A program made the translations under genes and the position numbers. From positions 34,358,754 through 34,422,753 of the forward strand of contig CM033403.1 of assembly GCA_019426215.1 (NCBI GenBank): a DNA stretch of 64,000 nt. The letters are read 5' to 3'. The notes beneath the pieces were generated by a model. That model had not been told where the DNA came from. It did no database searches and saw only the letters and a program-made list of their open reading frames with translations. This document shows, one piece after another, positions 1-12,360 of this stretch. This DNA comes from Buddleja alternifolia. Lineage: Eukaryota > Streptophyta > Magnoliopsida > Lamiales > Scrophulariaceae. The first letter of the stretch is position 1. Every line of letters begins with the position of its first letter.

Positions 1-1380
1 GAGCTTTATAGAGAAAGTTGGTTATACTTAATTGGGTAATAGTTGGATTATGCTGTCTATTTATTTATTTTAGTAAATGTTAGAGTTCTATAACTGGTGT
101 AGGTTACTAGATTATATCATGTTCAGAGTGTTTTGAGTGCATAAAATATTAATCTTGGTTTAGTACAAAATTTTCTTTGACTTGCATCATAACCAAGACC
201 CAAAATCGAGGTTGAATAAATAAAATATAAATTAAGTAGGTCCCAATTATTATTATTTTTTTACTTTATTTAGCTTTAATCTATGGCGGTTTCACGCAAG
301 TTGCAACAAGACCATTATTTATTGCTCCTCGAAAAAAAAATTAGTTTAAGCAAGCAAAATTATTTCTTTTTTGAATTATTAGATTTGTAAATTACAGGAG
401 TACTCTAGATAGATTCTTGGATTCTATGCAGTTTAGATCTATTATAACACATCGTGTTACATTTTTTATATAATATATATATATATGTATGTATGTATGT
501 ATGATAAGTGTATACGTTAGGACGTGGAGAAAGAAAAATTTGTATTGTGAAGAAAAATTTGAAAATTCTGTGACCACATCCTAACTGCTCGTGTATAAAC
601 TTATCACACATCTATGCGTACAAAATATGTTACACGATAGTCCATACTCAACCTGCATTCACTATATGATTATTCAGTGTAATTTACTATTAGTTGATAT
701 TAGGATGCGATAGTTGTTTACCAACAAAAGTGTTTATAAGGGGAAGAAATTCTAAATGCTTAAGCAAGATATATCGAATTCAAACTTTTATGTATAGAGA
801 GTACTTCTTACTTCCTAGGAAGATGTCCTCAAACCTGACAGTATTTCGAGATATTAATCTTGGATCTTCAATTTCGAAACACTTTAGAAATACTGAAAAG
901 GAAAAAAAAGAAAAAAGAAAAAAGAGAGATATGATGGCCGTTTCATTTTCATAAAAATATCATAATGGACCCTAACAACATTAACATTAGTATTGATGAG
1001 GAAAAAAATTTAGTGATCATTTTATTGAGTTGGGCTAAATTAAGATATGGGTTATGAAAACCAAAGCCCAAAAGCAATATTGAGATCAGATTTACATCAA
1101 GCCTAATCATAATGTCCTGGGCTAATGAGTTTGCTGGACTTCAAAGTAAGGTTGAGCCCACATATAAGTTTTACTACTAACTTGAGCAATGAGTGTTTGG
1201 GCCTCTTTGAATTTCTTTAATTTCTCATCCTTGAATAATAATAGTGAACGCTCTACAACTTGGTCTTTTTTTTTTTTTGGAAAATCAATTGCATAAAAAT
1301 AAAAAGGGGTAGTACAAAAAAGTGCACAAAGGGATTCCTTGCCACAACCAAACATCTACACTAAAACAAAAATAAGAATA
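1..1380. other. intergenic, AT-rich, no gene seen
   Basis: I see no supported gene here. Short open frames are AT-driven and lack any recognisable motif. A short TA/TATG microsatellite lies near 475-505, and homopolymer A/T tracts are common. Confidence 0.6.
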
Positions 1381-2700
1381 ACTAGTGCCTAACCAATCTA
1401 GTCTATAGACCAACATCTACCATAAACAAGTAGACCCATGTTTGAACGTTTATAATGCACGTTCAAACAATTACAAAGAATAATCTACCACGCAATCATC
1501 CAAATTCTCCTAATGCCAATAATAGCAACATCACTCCTAAAAGCAAAATTCATCAATTAGAACTTTTCGCAAGGACATCCTTGCTTATAGACCCGCTCAA
1601 TGAATTAGTCTTCGTTCCCTTCAGTTCAGATTGAACCCGGAAGCTTTGTGAATTGCCCGAATCATAATTCAATATATTTTCAACCAAACTTACAAATTTA
1701 TTCATGATCAGTAATGTATTCTTACCTGAATCATCTCCATCACCTACATTCCTCGCCGGGACCGTTGGATCAGTCTTCGTTTCTTCATTTCTTGTCGCCG
1801 GCTTTTTACTTACACTGATTCACTCATCCATCTTAGGGTTCGATTTTGGAATTTTATTGATGACTTGTTGCTTAGGAACATATATATTCACCGGTGGTTT
1901 ATCTTCCTTCCTAACTTTAGGACATTGTTGACAACTATATCCAAACGACTTACATACCTTGCAAGCCGTGAGTAGGGGTGTAAATAAGTCGAGTCGAGTC
2001 GAACGAGTTGTTGTTCAAGCTTGTTTGAATTACAATCGAGCTTCAAAATTTGTGTTTGAGCTTGTTTGATTGTTAATCGAGCCGAGCTCAAACGAGCTCT
2101 AATCGAGCTGAACACGAGTCGAGCTCAAGTAGTTTGACTTATTTGTACATGTTTTTATCAATTTTTACTAATCGAGCCTAGCTCGAGCCGAATTTCAAAA
2201 CTTATCAAACACAAAAAGTTGTTCAGGTTTGGTTTGATATGTTGACGAACCGAGCTTAAACGAGCTTTTAGCGATCAATCTCGAGTCGAGTATCGAGTAG
2301 CTTGGTTCGTCTTTCAGCCCTAGTCTTGGGTTTCCATTCATATTCAATTGTTATCCTACACGAACCATTGTATTCTCCTGATTCCGAAGGTAGCAACATA
2401 TAAACTTCCTTTTGAAATTCAGCTCCTATTGTCATAAGAATACACATCCTAGCATAGTCAATACGCTCCATAGATAAAGTAAACGCATCAGGATATAATG
2501 GGCATCCTAATACACTTGCAACAACACTCAACCCATCTATTGTCCAAAATTCCGCTAGTAAATTACGAAATTTGACCCATACCGGAACTTTCTTATGCTC
2601 CTTCTTCTTAAGTGTCATTCTCATACGCCATTTCTCAATGAACAACGCTTGGCCTTGATATAACCATTTCTTTATGGTACTATAGTATATCAATATGCAT
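1381..2700 (-). mobile_element. LINE ORF1 remnant (DUF4283 domain), interrupted
   Basis: Minus-strand remnant of the gag-like ORF1 of a plant L1-type LINE. The best preserved part (about 2680 down to 2331) reads WVKFRNLLAEFWTIDG, then GCPLYPDAFTLSMERIDYAR and ends EYEWKPK, the usual layout of a DUF4283 domain. The frame resumes at about 1964 with CKVCKSFGYSCQQC, a zinc-knuckle-like segment in which a histidine seems replaced by tyrosine. Lower-quality coding similarity may continue towards 1400. The two halves are separated by a 350-bp hAT-like insertion (1973-2322). A stop codon in the distal part and the absence of an ORF2 nearby indicate a dead 5' fragment. Confidence 0.75.
1973..2322. mobile_element. 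hAT-like nonautonomous element, copy 1 (350 bp)
   Basis: The left end is TAGGGGTGTAAA and the right end, reversed, is TAGGGCTGAAA, so the termini are imperfect inverted repeats. The interior is rich in GAGCTCG/CGAGTCG motifs. The 8-bp flanks are GCCGTGAG (1965-1972) and GTCTTGGG (2323-2330), 5 of 8 identical, consistent with an old hAT-type target duplication. It interrupts the LINE ORF1 reading frame, and removing the element plus one flank copy rejoins that frame. No transposase is encoded. Confidence 0.7.
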
Positions 2701-2703
2701 TAA

Positions 2704-3068
2704 ACTAGAATCACGGTCGAAAGATAAATCAAGTTATTCGATACTCAATTCGAAATCGATAGCTAAAAGCTCATTTGAACTCGATTAATGAACATATCAA
2801 ATTCAAACCAAGCTTGAACATAACCTTTTGTGTTCGATAAGTTTTGAAGCTCGGCTCGAACTCGACCTGAATATAGTAAATAATGATAAAATATGTGCGA
2901 AAAATCAAAGTACTCGAGCTCGACTCGTGTGCGATTCGATTAAAGCTCGTTTGGCCTACATCCAAATAACAATCAAATCAAGCTCCATAAAAAATTTTGA
3001 AAATCGATTATAATTCAAACACGGTTGAACAACGATTTGTTCGATTTGACTCGACTCATTTACTATCC
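2704..3068. mobile_element. degenerate hAT-like element, inverted copy
   Basis: Divergent relative of the element at 1973-2322, in the opposite orientation: it begins with a decayed TAGGGCTGAAAGACGAA-like end and runs through GAGCTCGACTCG blocks to a decayed CGACTCGACTCATTTACA end near 3065. The boundaries are approximate and no clear target duplication remains. Confidence 0.55.
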
Positions 3069-5247
3069 GAGTAGAGATGTACTCCAAAGGTGAAGTATTA
3101 AAAACTTGAATGGAGTCGAAAGTGATAAATTGTGGAGGCAAAGTGGAATTGAACCTTTATATCCCTATATTTCAACAATAAAAATATTATTAATCAAGTT
3201 ATTTTTTAATTAGCGAAGCAATTACCTCATTATATTAAAGTCAAGGAATGACTACTTAACAATAATCAGCCATTAATTTATTATTATATAATATTAACAA
3301 ATTAATTACTATATATATGGACAAATATTCACACATCTGATGAGATTCGAACCATAACACTTAAGCCAAAATTCATCAGCTAATGCTCCATTTAATTTGA
3401 TGAAAATATGACATTAATAATAATGAGGCTCTCCTTAAAGTATAAATAGTCCTCATGTATATACAATATATCATATATGAAAAACCTTACATATGTTTCT
3501 CAACGGGTTTTTTTAAAATGTGAAAATCAGATCTCGATATTTCATCAAGTATGAGCAATGTAGTTAATGACAAGATCTCACATAAACAACTATGATTCGA
3601 CCTATGTTTATATCTATTTTACTTAATGAAAGCAATGACATTGTATTTGGATTGAAGAAATTGAATCTGAGTGAAAATTTTAATGTTGATTTTAAAGAAC
3701 TATGTTATTGGCGTTTGATTCGAATCCATCGCAGTAACTGAAAAAAATAATTGCTTTGAAAACAAGAATACATTAAAATTATCTGATGATATGTAATTGG
3801 ATTTATTATTACCATCGTAATAGTTTTAATCAAAACCGCAACTCGTCACTCCTTTATAGAACCAATTATAAAGAAACTCTTATCTTTGGCCATATTTTTA
3901 GAGATGAATTTTTGTTTTCTAGGTCACCAGGAAAATGAAAATTTACACCCAAACCAATTTTCTCCCGAAAATTCTCATTATCGTTTTTTACCATACACAT
4001 TCTTCTATACAAACATCCATCATATACATTTCAATCATATGATGCTTTTCATCTTTAATTACTTTATCCTCACTTTAAAATTTATCATCTCTCTTATTTT
4101 TTTAAATCATTTTGTACATCAAATGTCAGTAAAAATTTATTTTTATATCACATCATCACTACTTTTAACTATGTTTTAAAAATATAACCAAATATACTAT
4201 AAAGTTAAATGTTTTCAGACGAATACCGATAATTCACATTCCTAATACAAAATCTTAGAAACATACTTGAAAATATAACCGAACATAACCAAATTCGTTT
4301 TCTAAAATAAAATAATATATGTCCACATCTTTTCAAAATAAAAGTGCCTTTACCACTACGCAAAAATTATTTAATCTCTGATAATTAATTATGGTAAGAT
4401 ATTGTCCAGGTGACTTCATTTTGGGAGTCAAGGGAAGAGAATTATGAAAGGAACATTATATCGGTGGATAGGTTCTTTAAAATGTAATAATCCAATAGTT
4501 TGACATAGATACTCATATATAATCAACTTTTCCACCTTTTCTTGAAAGTATTTGCCGATTAATAACAATAATAGTACTTATCATGAACTAATTGGACATT
4601 AAATGTCAAAATCAAATGTCCTAGGCTTGTTAATAGTCAAATAAATATAGTTAATATAATGTATGTGGTGTATAACATTCTTAAACAAAGTCCCTAATCC
4701 CCCACCACAAGTTAGAAGAAGTAGATAGAGCCGGCAAGTTGACCCAACCTAATAATTCTCCATTCAAATCTCTGAACTACTGAATATTAGAAGGGTACAA
4801 GTTGCTAATAGCTCCTGAAAGTATTAAATGTTATACTTCCGTCTTTAAAGTTAGTATTAAATATTATGCTATTGTTTTAAAAATTTAGTTCATGTTTTAC
4901 TTTTGTCATTCAGACCATTTTTCAATGGAGTTTGGATAGATCGAGTACATGTGCATCTCACATATCCAACAACAACTACACATACACTTCACGCTTGTCC
5001 TTAAACGATGGCACTCGAGGTGATGTACACCAAAAAGTGGTTTGAGTGACGAAGTTGAAACATATATAAGATTTGATACTTTAAGAACCAAAATGATAAA
5101 AGGTGAAACTCCAATAACTATTAGTGATATTCACCCGTATTAGAATCAGTGGTAGTAAATAATATAGGCAATGCAATTCAAAATACTACTATACACGGTA
5201 TACTAAATTTGATTAAATCTTATATAAGAATAAATTTACAACAACAA
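3069..5247. other. intergenic, no gene seen
   Basis: AT-rich DNA with no supported coding sequence. The longest open stretch (about 3886-4179) is a low-complexity F/I/H-rich frame without homology signals. Confidence 0.5.
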
Positions 5248-5318
5248 GCCCCAGTGGTCTAGTGGTAGAATAGTACTCTGCCACGGTACAGACCCGGGTT
5301 CGATTCCCGGCTGGTGCA
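5248..5318 (+). tRNA. tRNA-Gly (anticodon GCC)
   Basis: A 71-nt cloverleaf with A box TGGTCTAGTGG, anticodon GCC at 5280-5282, B box GGTTCGATTCC and 3' acceptor strand CTGGTGC followed by discriminator A. The D, anticodon and T arms all pair. Two oddities: the 5' acceptor strand reads GCCCCAG, giving a C-U mismatch at pair 3-70 where A-U is expected, and the last anticodon-stem pair is a T-G wobble. A CAA-rich leader just upstream and a run of five T about 10 nt downstream fit plant RNA polymerase III transcription. Probably functional, but the mismatch leaves room for a decaying copy. Confidence 0.9.
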
Positions 5319-8300
5319 TTACATTCTTTTTGTCTCTATTTTCCGACTCATTTTGCAATTTCCTGGGTACAAACATTTTATGCACGCACACTACATGCAA
5401 ATTAATTGGGAACAGCAATAAAATACATTCACAAGTCACAACCGTTGATTTTGTGACTCTTTTCCAAAGTCTTCTATCGTTTAATGATTACCTTTTCATA
5501 CTTAGTTGAGTCATTATATAGCCAGGGGTGTGAGTCTATTAAAGCCGGCATAAGAGTTTGGCTTGAGCTCGAGTTTTATTATTTTTTTTTCATGAATTCG
5601 AGAGTCGAGAATTATTATATATTTATATGTTTATGTTTTATAACTAGGTATATGTTAAATGAGCGTTCGAACTTGAAATTAATGATTATCAAATATAAAC
5701 TCGTTTAGCTCGAGCTCAAGATATTATGCCCGAACTTGAGCTTTCAAATTTTGCCAATATTTGCTCGAGATCGGCTCGTTTGAAAATAGATTAATAATTA
5801 GGTCAATATTCGAAACAAGAATTATGGTTTCAGCTACAAAACGACATGGTATAGACTATTCAAAAGAGGATCATCGTGGACCTGAAAGCAAAGCCAAAAT
5901 ACTTGTGGGTTACTGTTTCCAAATGGAATTCCCACAAAAATATATATAGTATTATAATTTGTAAAGTGATCCTCACAAAATAAAATATTTTATCTAGGAG
6001 ACAATAATAATTTTTCGGCGTTAATGGGTGGTCTATATTTCGTTAATTACAAGTCTAGGTGTAGTAGTGGATTCTCTTTCTATGTTGACGTTCACTTTTA
6101 GTTGCATATTTAGTGTATTAACTAATTGTTAAAGGTAAGGTATATAACCATGGAGTTTGCGAATCTAAAGTATTTTATGCTATATTAATTTGGTGGAAAT
6201 ATACATATGGTTAGGTATACGACAAGTGTCCCATGATTTAATTATATTCATTAATTATAAATTTATACGACATATAATATATTCAACTGTGCAACATTTT
6301 CAAGATCATAAAGAGGGTAAGCCCTGTAACTAGATTGGAATATGATGATGATAATAATAAAAAAAATTGACATCACTATACGTAATTTAACGACTCATAT
6401 ATAATCACATTCAAGTGGCACCTAAATTGATGGGAACTTATGATCAGCCCTATAAAGTTTAATAGTATTTCATTATAAAATATTATTTTCTCAAGTATAA
6501 GATTTGACATAGTTTGTATAGATATGTGGTGTACAAGGAATACAAGATGAAAATAATATTAGACAGAGAACATAAATATACTTAGGGTGTGTTTGGATGA
6601 ATGTATTTGGAGAATTAATAAGTGGATTTGGAGATTTGAGAAGTGGATTTGGAGAAAAGATTTCGAGTGATTTTGGAATTAAAATTCACCACGATGATTA
6701 AGAAAATAGCTCAAAATAAGCAAGAAAAATTTGAAATCTATTATGATTTGAAATGCATCGAAACGAAATCAATATATATTTATCGATGAATCCAAAACAG
6801 TGCATACTCAAGTGGTGCGGTGAATCCTCCCAATGAACATTAAACCACGAATAAAAACAAAAGTGAGAATCAATTAATTTGATACAATTTGGTCACTTAA
6901 CAAGGTTTATTTAATGAAAAACCACTAATAATTGAACCTTAAGGCCCCATCTCATGGACTTTTGGCTTTGGCGAATACTGTGCCCTATTTGTGGGTAATT
7001 GTTTATTAACATTAATTAACCATAACACGTGAATTCATGTGAAGAAGTCCCTCAGTGTGGCCGTTGGCCCAACTTTTCGAAAATAAAAAATTGTGTTTGG
7101 ACTCTTAATCACAAATTTTGGTGCGTTTGACCCTATTTTTTTAAAATTTTTAGATATTTTTGCATTACAAAATCACATTTTAAAAAGGTTAGAAATCTTA
7201 ATTTTTGTCATAATTAATTATGCAAAAATTGAGTCAAACTCACTATGACACCTTTACTCACCGTTGTTTGGATTCTTTAACAAGTATTTCCTTGTTGCCT
7301 ATGTGAGGTTTAGTATGCCAAACGAGAACCAAGAAAAAGTTTGCAAAGGAAAAACTCCGAATACACTAGTTATGATCTTTTATTGCAACCTCTATTAATG
7401 CATCTTTGATTATAAACTTATAGGTGAATGACATATATCTAACAAAAATTTAATATTTATACGTGTCATTCATTTAATACCATTACAATAGCAGTTGCAA
7501 TAGGGTTTGCATTAGAATATTTCATTTGCAAATACACTAATCGAACTTCATGTACTATATAAGAATGCATTCATTGCATAATTAGTCACTTGGTAAGTAA
7601 TATTTTCATATTTTGTTCCCAATTTCAGGATCAAATTGGCCTAAAAATTTTAAACTCAACGAAACACTTCAAATTACTAATGGAACTCCACTGTTTACTA
7701 CTTAATATAAATTTTTGTTTTGTTTTTTCAAGGTACTCTGATTGGAAAATTCAAGACGAATTTCTAGAGGTACAATCAGGCACGATCGTGAGAACTTCTC
7801 CAAACGTTTCTGCATAAACAAGAGCTCGTACCCGAGAACTCTTGATTACGCGACCAAAGTCACTATCACTCTGGTCGACCTCTGTTTGGTAATAAATTTG
7901 TGTTTCATAGTAATACTCCATTATTCCTTAATCTTCCTAATTAATAATTTGGCATGTCATATATAGTAATACTTTATTACTCATTATTATTCTAAATGAA
8001 TTTGTATCTTTTAATTAGTAGTACTCTATTACTGTATTTCGAGCTTCAATTTTAATTCCCTCTTTAGAACTTGAGAATTTTAAATTTTGGCATTTATGCA
8101 CTTGGAAATTTGATATTAAACTGAAAATATTTTTTATATATATTTATAAACAACACTTAACTAATACGAAAAAAAAAAAAAACCTAGAATGCCCAAATGC
8201 TGCAATTAAAGATGCCTCAGCGGAGGGGTGCATAAATGCAGTAATTCTGTATGCAGAGCCAGATACATTTCCAAAGCTGCATGTATCAAGTAAAATTCAA

Positions 8301-8840
8301 CTATTTAATATTTTGTACAATTAATTAACAAGCAGGATATACTTCATTGAATTCCAAAATCCAAATGTGGCGTTATGCATTAACTAAAAAATCAATTGTA
8401 ATCAATAAGGTAAACTTAAAACTTTACATACAGAAATTACAGATTCAAGAAAATAAAATATATACATGCATATGTAATAATGCAATACATTATTGATCAA
8501 GAACCACAAGTAAAATGGAGTATATATGTTTCGAGTATATATTCATGTTAAACAATGGAAAAAATACAAACAAGAAATAAAACATATAAAACTCTTATTT
8601 ATTGTACATAATATGGGATTTCAAGTAAAGTTCCAAGCAAAAAAACCATAATTTTATTATTAATGCAAACTGAGAAGTTTAATATACATAAAGATCCAAG
8701 ATCAATACATTGATCTACACACTTCTCTACATATATATATTTAAGACTACTATCTATATATATATATAAAAACATGCTTCGAATTCTTCATTTAATTATT
8801 AATACAACACAGAAAATTGATGAATATAAATTCACCTATT
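5319..8840. other. intergenic with transposon debris
   Basis: No supported gene. A GAGCTCGAG-rich fragment of hAT-like type begins with CAGGGGTGTGAG at 5523 and fades near 5790. A single terminus reading AGGGTGTGTTTGGATG at about 6594 looks like one end of another hAT-type MITE, with no partner end found. A stop-free stretch at 7742-7966 is noted under findings. The segment 8300-8840 is probably 3' flank of the AHL gene. Confidence 0.45.
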
Positions 8841-9707
8841 TTAATATGGTGGCCGTGGATGAGCCCAATTACCATATGCATCATGATTCATCTGCCCTCC
8901 ATTAGGCAACAAATTTGGGGTCAAATTATAAATACTCAAAGATGAGGGGTCAGGCATCCCATGCTGCTGCTGCTGTCCCATCCCCGGCGGTGACCCCCCG
9001 CCGCCGCCACTCCCAGCCTCCGCCGCCCCCTGGGCTGAGCCACCACCCTCCTCCTCCTCTTCAAGTGGCAATCTTTCATAAGTTGCGTTAGCGAAAGTCG
9101 CCGCAATCACCATAACCGGCCCGGCCGCCACAAGCGGCCCAACCACACTGCCACCAACCACCTGCCCCTGCCCGCCGGCCAAATAAACTGTTAAACCGGT
9201 GGCCCCTGGCGGAGCCGGACCGGGCAGAAAAGCCCCGGTTAATGAAAGAATCTCGAACCGGCCGTGTAGGGCAACGGCTGCACTCGGTGCAGCCGGCTGC
9301 CGTATAGTGACGTTGGCGACTGAACCGCTGCCGGAGAGAACACAGACGCCGCGCTGACGGCGGCGGGCGAACTGGGCTATGCTCTCAGCCACGTCGGTGC
9401 CGCTGGAGACTTCCATGACGTGGCTGCGTAAAGCATTAGGGCTATCCCGGGTGACGAAAATAGGCGGTTTAGGTTTGTTCTTTGAACCTGCCGGTCGGCC
9501 CCGGGGGCGGCGGTTTCCTACTTCCACAGCTCCTTCTTTCGGTTCATCGCCGTTGTTGTCTTTGTCGTCGTCGTCTTCGCCTCGGCTGCTGCTTCCTCCG
9601 CCGCTCTTTTCGTTGATAGAGAGCTCCATTTCTCGGTTCATCTGGGGAGCCGGTTCAATACCACCCGGCAAACCCACTTGAACCCCGGTCCACCACCGGT
9701 TCGCCAG
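8841..9707 (-). CDS. AT-hook motif nuclear-localized protein, AHL19/20 type, with CTG at the expected start
   Basis: Plant AHL proteins bind AT-rich DNA and form homo- and hetero-oligomers in the nucleus, where they adjust chromatin and transcription in growth and defence. Counted from the CTG at 9705-9707 the protein has 288 residues: N-terminal LANRWWTG, an acidic stretch, one AT-hook ([13 protein letters not shown], residues 66-78), and a PPC/DUF296 domain with [10 protein letters not shown] and the hydrophobic core [17 protein letters not shown] Gly/Gln-rich tail follows. The gene has a single exon, as expected for clade A. Family members normally begin MAN-[RP]-WWTG; here the codon aligned with that Met is CTG, and no in-frame ATG lies between it and the upstream stop at 9798-9800. 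The first in-frame ATG is at 9639-9641 (266 aa, weak context); the next, at 9627-9629, has G at -3 and +4. All three starts keep the AT-hook and PPC domain. Confidence 0.93.
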   Translation of the reverse strand: MANRWWTGVQVGLPGGIEPAPQMNREMELSINEKSGGGSSSRGEDDDDKDNNGDEPKEGAVEVGNRRPRGRPAGSKNKPKPPIFVTRDSPNALRSHVMEVSSGTDVAESIAQFARRRQRGVCVLSGSGSVANVTIRQPAAPSAAVALHGRFEILSLTGAFLPGPAPPGATGLTVYLAGGQGQVVGGSVVGPLVAAGPVMVIAATFANATYERLPLEEEEEGGGSAQGAAEAGSGGGGGSPPGMGQQQQHGMPDPSSLSIYNLTPNLLPNGGQMNHDAYGNWAHPRPPY

Positions 9708-10432
9708 ATTTGCAAGTTTTGATCGATCTGTTGGATTAGTAGCTTGAAACGACGAAGAAAGATCGATGATTTCGTGGGTTGATCTTTGTTTTTTGATTCA
9801 CTCTCTTGATGATTGACTATGAGCAAGAACAAAATATATCAAACCCTAATTTTTCTTTCTTAAGATATATGTAATAGAATTATATTAAGCTCGAAAACTA
9901 ATGATCACTAGTCTATAAACTAAACATAAATCAAAATCGAACCATTAATTTCTGTAAAACTCGTACAGAGATGAATCTGACGAAGTGAAAGAAGAAAACA
10001 AAAGACAATTAGATAAAAAAACAATTCGTTTATATATCGAATTCAAGCAACAGAGAAAAGAAGAAATTGAAAGAAGGTAGAACTACTAAACATGATTAAG
10101 AATTCAGAATATAATATACGAAATTATTTAAGGATTAGTATAGCTTAGTGATCTAAGTGGAGAAAACAAAGAAGAAAGTGAAGCCTTGAACAGAAGGCAT
10201 AAAGAACAAAGGAAATGAGAGAATAAAGAAGGCAGATTGTATAAAATACTCTAATATATAATATATTTATATTAGTTGTACGCAACACTACACTGACTAT
10301 ATTATCTTTTCCTATGTTTTCATATGCACAAGTAGTGATTTGGGGACCTAATTAAGTTTTATCCCTTTCCTCATAGAACTCTCTCTCTCCCCCCATCACT
10401 ACTATTAATTAATATTTATATGTGTATATTAA
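9708..10432. promoter_or_regulatory. leader and promoter region of the AHL gene
   Basis: About 725 bp upstream of the AHL gene on its strand, with no gene of its own. It holds purine-rich leader-like sequence (10000-10250) and a CT run on the plus strand (10379-10394), which reads as GA repeats on the gene strand. A full-length hAT-like element abuts it at 10433. Promoter function is inferred from position only. Confidence 0.35.
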
Positions 10433-10781
10433 GAGGGACGTAAACGAGTTGAGTCGAGCCAAACAAGTCGTAGTTCAGACTTTTTTGAATTATTAGCATC
10501 AAAATTTGTGTTTGAGTGTGATTTAATTTTCAATCAAGTCGGGCTTAAACGAGCTTTAACCAAGTCAAACACGAGTCAAACTCAAGTAGTATAGTTTCTT
10601 GCACATATTTAATTATTTTTTACTAATCAAACCGAGCTCGAACGGAACTTAAAAATTTATCGAGCATAAAAAATTGTTTAAACTTAGTTTGCAATATTAA
10701 CAAACCGAGCTCAAACGAGCTTCTTGCGATCGATATTCTCGAGTCAAATATTGAGTAGCTTGGTTTTGTCTTTTAGCCCTA
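10433..10781. mobile_element. hAT-like nonautonomous element, copy 2 (349 bp)
   Basis: Same family and nearly the same length as the element at 1973-2322. It starts GAGGGACGTAAACGAG and ends TTTTAGCCCTA, with the same order of internal GAGCTCG-type motifs. Flanking 8-mers are TATATTAA (10425-10432) and ATAATTAA (10782-10789), 5 of 8 identical. It sits about 725 bp upstream of the AHL gene. Confidence 0.65.
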
Positions 10782-10789
10782 ATAATTAA

Positions 10790-12360
10790 TACTAATTGTA
10801 AATTATTAAAATGTATGTATAATAGCCTTTGCGTGTAGTTGTGTGCGTATGTTTTTGTGTCACCCTCCATGGAAATTAGGGTTTTGAATCGTGGGGTCGC
10901 GTGCGAGTGGGCAGGTGGAGAGCACGTCGCTGTCTCGGGCCTCGACATATATATATATTAGACGGACGGCGGACCTCCACTACATATATATACATAAATA
11001 CATATAACATGATATATATGTCATTCATTATTGTAGGTATGTATATCAGTATATGTACATGCATATGCATGTACACATCTAGTACTTATGTGTATTCGCA
11101 TGTTCCGGTGGGGGACAATGGCAATTTTGGTACAGTAAGAAACGGCTAGTTCATAATTAGTACCACGCTTTTCACTTGTCTCACTTTTGGTACCAAATAA
11201 TTTTTTTTTCTCACTTTGAGTACTTTCGTTAGTAACTTGACGGAATTTGACATGTGCAAGGCACATGTCCGTTACTTTTAGATTTTGGGGAGAAAATATA
11301 TTGTTTGAGGTTGATTTGGAGAGAAATACAAGATCAAATGGGTCAAATTTGACCAATTTGATCTTTTTAAGGCTAATTGTGTGCGATTTTACATTGTCAT
11401 TCTAAATTATTTTCTTTGTTTTAAGGAACAAATCGATAAAATGTTATTAGGAAATTAACTTTCAACAAAATAAACTCAGCTACAGGGTCTGGAAATTAGA
11501 ACCGTCTTGGGTAACTAATGCCCCTCTAGCTAGTCATGTATTGCATGATTACCTAAACGTCTAACAAAAGTGAAAAAAATAGAACGGAAAGAGACAACCT
11601 TAATATCAACCACTAAAGGACCTAAAAATGAAAAGTCATCCGCCAAAGAATAAATCTTTTGGATTAGAGATAAACAGTCGCATTAATCCACTACGATATC
11701 TTGCTAACCGTCGGATACGGTGTCAACTGTATTGTTTAAATGTTAATGATGTCAAATTGTTTCTTCAAAAAAGATGATATGGTTGGAAATTAAAAAAATC
11801 ATTTTAGAAAAAGAGTACTCTTATATCGAAAAATAGGAGTGCGAAAAAATTCGAAAAGAGGCAATTATATTTTATCTAATGACAAATTTAATATAAAAAT
11901 CTTAAAATGAGATTGTGTATTTTAGAATAAGAAAAAGAAGCATACGTTGATCCAGCAACTTACAACCTCATTGATTCATTTCTCATCTAGTCTTTCAGAA
12001 ATCAAAGTTGAACATAAAATATATAATCTATATTCACAGAATTCTCACGTTTATATTTTAGTATCAGATGCATGTATTTTTTTAATATGAATACAAGGGG
12101 TGTATGATAGGCTCGAACATTCATATCTATAAAGAGTGACCTAATTTTTCCACATTAGTCCAATCACCAAGCATTGATCTATTGACCAATCACATATGTT
12201 TGATCTATTAATCTTAAAGATACTGAATATGATGACAACTAAAACTTGTCAAAAAAATTTAGTTGAAGTTTTTAGTCATTTATAAGTATTACAATATAAT
12301 TATGATGGACATATTAATAAAAATTATGCTGATATATATAAGTTATAATAAAGTAACCGT
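10790..12360. other. intergenic, possible MITE at 11105-11400
   Basis: No supported gene. A segment starting GGGGACAATGG near 11108 and ending TTACATTGTCATTC near 11401 could be a further inverted-repeat element, but the ends match poorly. The remainder is AT-rich and featureless to me. Confidence 0.35.

Noticed and set aside
9379..9681. 100-codon open frame on the plus strand
   Set aside because: Exact antisense shadow of the GC-rich AHL coding exon, with no independent motif.
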